Assembly: GCA_030549495.1 (NCBI GenBank)
Contig: JAUIRK010000570.1
Coordinates: 1,102,501 to 1,166,500 of the forward strand
Origin: Nectonema munidae
Lineage: Eukaryota; Nematomorpha; Nectonematoida; Nectonematidae
Length of the DNA stretch: 64,000 bases
Direction: 5' to 3'
This document shows, in pieces, positions 58,620-64,000 of this stretch. Positions within the stretch are counted from its first letter, which is position 1, and the number at the start of each line of letters is the position of its first letter. Below the pieces are notes generated by a model. The model was not told where the DNA came from. It searched no databases and saw nothing but the letters and a program-made list of their open reading frames with translations. Position numbers and translations under genes: made by a program.

Positions 58620-61254
58620 GTGCTGGGGATGAAAATTTGACAAAGATTTTAATAATGGTTTCAGCGTCGTCCGCTTCGCTTTGTTTTTCTTGAAAAATGA
58701 TGACTTGATCGACTGTTCCGTATTTGGAGCATTCTTCATTCACTTCCTCGTTTAACTCATCATCCAAATCATCAATCGTTACCATATTTTTTAAAATAAT
58801 CACATTGCTCTAGAGAAAAAGGAGATTTAAATATTCCGGGAAAAATATGTGAAAATAGAGTTCTACAAAGAACATCATACGACCATACAAGTATCCTTTA
58901 TCTAAAAATGAAGGATCATGCTTTTTTTTGGTTAATCTAAAACTCTTTTTTTACTCAGCATAACGTTAATTAAGTACAAAAGTTGGTCTAAAGTTTTGAT
59001 TCATTCACTATTACAACTTTAAACTTTATTATTCTCATTTTGAAGTTAAAAAAGTATAGATCAATTTTCTTTTTGAGGATAAATTGAAAATTTTTAAATG
59101 AAAATAACTTTGTAACGAAGAGTCAAGTAATTGGAATGAAATAAGTATACACAATGTATACCTTCATTTATCTGTGTATATGATTTCATATAAATTAGAG
59201 GGAGACAACTTAGCCTATTTTTATAAGAAAATTTGTCGTTTGATTTTGATATAAATAGAAGGGAGACATTTATGTAAAAATTACGTTCTTTTGATAAAGT
59301 TTCCTACAATTAAATTTTTATTAATCTATGGTATTAAATTTGAATGTCTAAATCTCAATGTGGTATTTGAAATTAGTGTTTTTAGAGATGGTATCATCAA
59401 GAACTCAATGTTAAAAAATAAATTTTGAGAAATTAAAACATTTTATATTTGTTGGCACTTCCAATTTAGTAAAAGCAATAAGAATTTTATTCTTATTTAA
59501 TTAGTTTTGAATTATTTTTCAAAGTGACATAAATTCTATATGCTCCAGCATCTAGAAATTTGGAACGCCAATATACGTAAAATTTTGCCAACGGATTGAG
59601 AGGTTAACACTTTAGCGACACCAGTTTCCCATAAAATGAAAATCGTTTGCCTTATATAATATATATATAATTACATTAAAAATTAAAGCAGGCGATTAGT
59701 CTTAAACATTCTGGTGCTTAAAGGGTTAAATATTATACACGTTTATAGAAATTACTTTTCACTATCGTTATAAATATTCGAAATGAATACACTTCAATAT
59801 ATATATATAATTTATTTCTTTTCACCCAAAAATCGGATTTTTAAAATTTTATTATTGCGTGGAAAATATGAATTTTTTTGGAAGGTTAGAATATTGAAGT
59901 AGAACATAGAACAACGTTTCAAAACAAAATGATGCGTTAACATATCGCAAAAAACTCTTGGAAAATGCTTTGTTAATTTTAGGGTTGACATGAAATAATT
60001 TTAGGGAAAAAATATTGTCTAGATACCTAAAAGAAACTTATTAAGTTTTATGTCAAAAGAAAGAAGAGGGAGTTTTTTTGAATAATAGTAAAAATTTTCA
60101 TAAAATAAAACTATGCCTATGACGAGGCCCATCGATAGGGATGCCTTGAAATATATAAATGTATACACTTTCTTATAGTCTCGGCCCTACAATCCCTATT
60201 AATAGATCTTTCTGATAATACACAATTCAAATGATATATACTTTTTTAATTTAGAAAAAAACCAGCATTAAAAAAGTGGTATCAATATCTACTATGACGA
60301 TATTAGCTTTTACGTGACCAAATTACAAAAAGATATAACTGTGGGATATGTTGTTCAAGTTCTATGAAATTGCATATATTAAATCTATCATAATTCTTAA
60401 AGTTCGTGACCAATTTCATTGAGAGGTTTTCACTGGAAGTAGGGTTTTAAAATTTGATAGCTTTTGTAAATAAGATACATAGTAGTCTGGCAAAAACAGG
60501 TATGCTTTGCAAATTTTCTATACTATTGCTTGATTTTTTGTATATTAAATTTTTTATCTAATTAAAATTACTAAAAAATAATTTTGATAATCGAATAAAT
60601 AAAAAACTTTGTAATGAAAATTGAAATGGCTATATTATACATTTGAAAAGTTGTCTTTTGTCAAGGGAGAGTGGAGTACGCTACTCTTTGATATGATTGG
60701 ACAAGTAATTTTGATTAATGGTTTTATTTTAAGCAATCAAATTATGTGAGAATCCAACGAATTATTTTGAAGCATTTTTTGAATAAATTTTTACTATTAA
60801 AATGAATTGCGCAAAAATCTCTGATTTAATACGCTGAAATTCAAATTTATATTAAAAAAGTTGAAATAACAAATACTTCTGTTTTCTTCATAAGTTTTAG
60901 TGAGATAACTTTTCTAGCTTCTCTGCCACTGATATTGACATCATCATTAAGACTTTCTGAATCTTCATTTTGGGGATTTTCTATGTTATTAGTTTGATCA
61001 TCTTTCACTTTTAATGAATTGTTCTTAGAGTGAACTTTTCGTTTTTTTACACTTACTAAAAGAGATGATATATATTTAAAAAACTCATCAAAAGCGTTTA
61101 TTTAAGTGAGATACCGGTTGTTGAGTTTGTGAGAACTGGTTCAGAACAAGTGGTTAATGAATCCGTTGAGAGGGTTTGTTTTGTATCTTTGTTAAGGGAT
61201 ATAATATCAACAACACCTGGAGGAGGCAAATCTACCAAAGGAGATGATGGCAAA
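58620..61254 (-). CDS. PUF60: PUF60 / Half-pint splicing factor, three internal exons
   Basis: Poly(U)-binding splicing factor that helps U2AF at 3' splice sites; nuclear. Exons on the minus strand: 61254-61115, 61055-60877 and 58809-58620. All have GT/AG borders and agreeing phases (introns 59 and 2067 nt). The first two encode the linker before the [35 protein letters not shown] and [20 protein letters not shown] (family: 'SIxGxxARxxxMxKLMR'). The third encodes most of the UHM (RRM3): [43 protein letters not shown] and [12 protein letters not shown]. The acidic helix expected of a UHM is present. The R-x-F loop and C-terminus should lie in a further exon after the donor at 58619; it was not found. 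RRM1 and RRM2 lie beyond the right edge. The residues resemble Drosophila Half pint. Confidence 0.92.
59608..59725. mobile_element. piggyBac-type MITE, 118 bp, TTAA flanks
   Basis: TTAA at 59604-59607 and 59726-59729. Starts CACTTTAGCGACACCAG and ends CTGGTGCTTAAAGGG. It shares AAATGAAAATCGT(T/C)TGC and the GCAG(G/A)CGA segment with the MITE at 29260-29381. It lies in a PUF60 intron. Confidence 0.85.
60290..60500 (+). repeat. Dispersed repeat related to 1960-2125
   Basis: Same motif order as 1960-2125, ending in TAGTAGTCTGGCAAAAACAG. Located in a PUF60 intron. Confidence 0.5.
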
Positions 61255-61852
61255 CTGTGAAATTTTGTTTGTTTCTATATTAAGTTAAAATATTAACAAT
61301 GAAATAAAATTGGATTAATACCATTTATAAAAATTTAACTTTCAAATATATTTACAATATAACATAATATTTATACTTTCAATTTTAGAGGGGATTAAAA
61401 AATTTAAGACGAACATAACTGCAAAAATGAAAGAATTCCACTTAAATTATTAGCATTAATATACAAAAAAAATTCCTTGAAGCTTGTTTAAAACTTTTCT
61501 AAGTGAAAAATTATAACAATTAAAAAAAATGTCTGCCTCCTTTTATATTATCTAGGAAATTATATAATTCCAATTCCCTACAATTTGATGGGGTAGAGCC
61601 AGAGTTTGTACTATATTTATTTATCGATTTTGTAAATTTCAATTCATATTGAAGTGTTGTATTTATGCAGAATTTTCAGGTTTATTTTATCAAAAATAAT
61701 TGAATATAAGAAATTATAATTAATGCCTCCAATATATGGATAATATATACATAATATGGTTTGATATAAAAGTCAAAGTCATCCTATATGTGAAAAGCAT
61801 CAGCATATTTCTTCTTGCTATGATAACGAAAGGTAGAAGAATAATTAATATA
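61255..61852. other. PUF60 upstream intron sequence
   Basis: A+T-rich sequence upstream of the first visible PUF60 exon. A pyrimidine-poor stretch precedes the acceptor at 61255. No further exon was recognised up to the right edge. Confidence 0.4.
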
Positions 61853-63240
61853 CAGCAGAACACCGATATAACGCGTATCAGCATTAAGGGCGCTCGGATA
61901 TAACGCGGTAGTCACATGCGCCAAATTAATAAGCTTACCCGATTTACTTTAATTGACTATTATGCCAAAACAGTAAAAAAATTTCCTTATTCTTTTGAAC
62001 TTTTGTTAATCGATTACAATAAATGTTTGTAACAAAAAGTGTGAAACAACACAAAATCCCGTTGTACTAAATACACCAACTCAATTCGATCTTAACAGCA
62101 TAATTAGACTAAATTGTATATAAACTGGTTCATGGAATAAAAGTACACATACATTCATCTTTCTTTCCTATTATTTCTGTTTTTGAAATGATGAATGTAA
62201 TAACTTTTTTCCGCATACCAATCTATTATCAAAATCATTACTTATTATTCCCTCCATTCTTAAATTATTTATTAACATTAAAAACACAATGCCATTCTTC
62301 AAAAGTTGAATGCGGTTAAAAAAGAGTGTGATTCGCCCGATAAAACAATATCGCAGAATCTAGCCTACGAGGATGGATTAAAGATTATCGTGATTTTGTT
62401 GACACAAGTGAAGGAATGAAGAAAAAAATCGAGTGTTCATAACTAGTTAAAACTATGTCTAATTGGTTTGTTCAAAGCAATGAATTAGGAGCTCCACTAA
62501 ATAAAAGGATCATTAATTTCCACACATGCCAAGAAAATTGGTGAAACTATGCGTGGCAAAAACGACTCTTTTCTTGGAAGTAGTGGATAGTAATATCGTT
62601 TAAAAAAACATCATGGAATAAGTTTTGTTAAAATATCTGATAAAGTCCAATCTGGTGATACTTGTGAAGGTTATAAACAAATTAAAGACCGTATAATTTA
62701 ACTTTAATACAAAACAAAATAAACGCTTAGGTGACGTCAAGTGTATATGAAAGCTAGTTTCAAAAGTCATTTGTTATCAAAGCCCAACGCTATGCGGAAC
62801 AAAAAAAGCTTTTCTTTTGAACTACAGCTATCCATCTTACCCATCAATTCAAACACTAACTTCTTCGTATTTGCAAATTAAAGCTTATTTTGCCACGTAA
62901 TATTTCTAGTAAGGTTCAACCACTTGATCAGGGGTCATTTCTAACTATAAGAAAAATTACCGCATAGAAATAATTTCTTCACATTTAACTATAGTTCTGT
63001 TTCTAACTCAAAATGTTTTTTTAATTTCCAAAAAAGTAAGGGACAATGTAAAACAAGAAACTATAAACAAATGATGGAGATATTCAAAGAAGAAATAGAA
63101 GAAAACATGGAATCTTTTTTAGACTTTACAAATGAAGAAATGACCAATGCAATAAACAAACTGAGAGAAAACATTGAAGAAGAGACTCTTCAAGCTTTTA
63201 TTGACCAATGGGCATAAATTGACAATGACTTTCATTAGAC
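61853..63240 (+). mobile_element. pogo/Tigger-type transposon remnant
   Basis: A terminus-like CAGCAGAACACCGATATAAC after TA at 61851-61852, with a second GATATAACGCGG, matches the 'CCTCGATATAACGC' ends of Tigger elements. The plus strand then carries transposase pieces: NWFVQSNELGAPLN (about 62460-62505), KKHHGISFVKISDKVQSGDT (62600-62660) and the DDE-region block LRICKLKLILPRN...KVQPLDQG (62868-62932). The last corresponds to 'LPPNxTxxxQPxDQG'. A C-terminal segment follows to about 63240. Many stops; the right terminus is unresolved. Confidence 0.75.
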
Positions 63241-63690
63241 AGTGCATTTTGTATTAACTGAACGGTTAAGCAAATTTTACGAGGCTTATGCTAGTCATAG
63301 CCAGAGGTTTGACTCTGGCTAAAAACTCCAAAACTTCTTGAAAAATAAATCTATTAATAAATATAATAGAGTTATTTAAGTTTCTTTATTTTAATACCCC
63401 CACACTTCATAAAGCTTTAGGAACTCATTTTGAAAAATATGTTTTAAAGACGTTATTCTTTTACATTTAATTATTTAATTAGGGTATTATCCGGTAATCA
63501 CGAATTCGGACCTTCGTTAATCCTACACTTTGATTATTCAGGAAATCTTTAATTTAGTACAATTATTAAATGATTTATTATAAAGGTATAATATAGGATG
63601 TATCAAATTAAAAATAACAAAGAGAGAAAAAACACTTTTAAAGAGTGTGGTGATCCAAATAAAATTACAACCTCTTATATATCATATATA
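63241..63690. other. Spacer; possible unrelated pogo-like end
   Basis: 63490-63530 contains GGTAATCACGAATTCGGACC and CGTTAATCC, similar in style to pogo-type ends but not matching the left end at 61853. Otherwise nothing recognisable. Confidence 0.3.
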
Positions 63691-63691
63691 T

Positions 63692-63923
63692 TCAGAGGCC
63701 TAGCCCGAAATTTAGCCAAGACGCGTATCCATACCCAGTATATATAGGAATGTAAAGCATAGCGATTTTTAGGATTGACACGATGTGCTGATAAGGAAAA
63801 ACATATTGCATCTTTTTCATCAAATAAAAGACATTTAAAGGAATAAGAGAAGGACACACAGCAGAACTTGAAGGGATGGTGGCCACAGCCCTTCGTGCCT
63901 TATAGCTAGTTACGCCGCCATTA
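63692..63923. mobile_element. Small hAT-like non-autonomous element
   Basis: CAGAGGCCTAGCCCG near 63692 and TAGCTAGTTACGCCGCC near 63907-63923 form an imperfect inverted pair similar to the CAGAGGCGTAGC ends at 29798-30637. The flanks are TATA-rich, so the target duplication cannot be fixed. The overlapping minus-strand ORFs here show no domain. Confidence 0.5.
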
Positions 63924-64000
63924 TATATGTATACGTAAGAGGCCTTATATAGGGGTTTATATTGCTACTATAAAATATACAGCGAAACTATTAACATATT

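Noticed and set aside
63675-63886. Two overlapping minus-strand ORFs of 60-64 codons as an upstream PUF60 exon
   Set aside because: No RRM-like residues, and they lie within a small hAT-like element.

Overview
The window is a strongly A+T-rich stretch of animal nuclear DNA. It holds parts or all of three conserved housekeeping genes, all on the minus strand, separated and invaded by a dense, nested layer of transposable elements. Residue choices in PUF60 and ribosomal protein L19 look closest to arthropod forms, and the repeats include a multicopy ORF family I know from arthropod genomes. An arthropod is therefore the best guess; a crustacean such as a parasitic copepod is possible but not proven.

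Genes. (1) Fibrillarin, the box C/D snoRNP 2'-O-methyltransferase, is complete in six coding exons (16580 down to 5829, 280 aa); one intron is 59 nt and another 5.3 kb, the latter filled with transposons. (2) Ribosomal protein L19 has four coding exons (29613 down to 27305); only a predicted 5-nt first coding exon is missing. (3) Splicing factor PUF60 is present as three exons (61254 to 58620) covering the acidic/basic linker and most of the UHM domain; upstream exons lie beyond the right edge and the C-terminal exon was not found.

Mobile layer. 2.9-4.8 kb: piggyBac remnant. 8.2-12 kb (fibrillarin intron): a SCAND3/ZBED5-like hAT carrying a LINE 3' end with a 16-bp duplication, then a hAT with a perfect 8-bp duplication. 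17.8-19 kb: fold-back element with minisatellite arms. 21-25 kb: RNase H-bearing LINE, second piggyBac remnant, possible SINE, second SCAND3-like hAT. 26.3-27.1 kb: first copy of an arthropod ORF family. 29.6-31 kb: three-deep nest of hAT and piggyBac-type elements. 31.2-36.6 kb: hAT element with a 6-bp target duplication that itself holds a 3.9-kb TTAA-flanked element made largely of 150-bp satellite units. 37-42.4 kb: Penelope fragment, an old copy of the satellite element, and an inverted paralogue of the hAT. 43-49.4 kb: mostly empty DNA with hAT ends. 49.5-50.8 kb: a PHD-like finger plus vertnin/OTU-like locus. 52.7-57.7 kb: LINE reverse transcriptase next to the second copy of the arthropod ORF family, split by a 3.2-kb hAT with 6-bp duplications. 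61.9-63.2 kb: pogo/Tigger remnant. 63.7-63.9 kb: small hAT-like element.

The three genes share no operon-like link; their common themes (snoRNP, ribosome, splicing) are ordinary housekeeping. The most unusual material is the satellite-bearing TTAA element family, which occurs in at least three states of decay, and the two hAT elements with 6-bp target duplications. No tRNA, rRNA or CRISPR array was seen.
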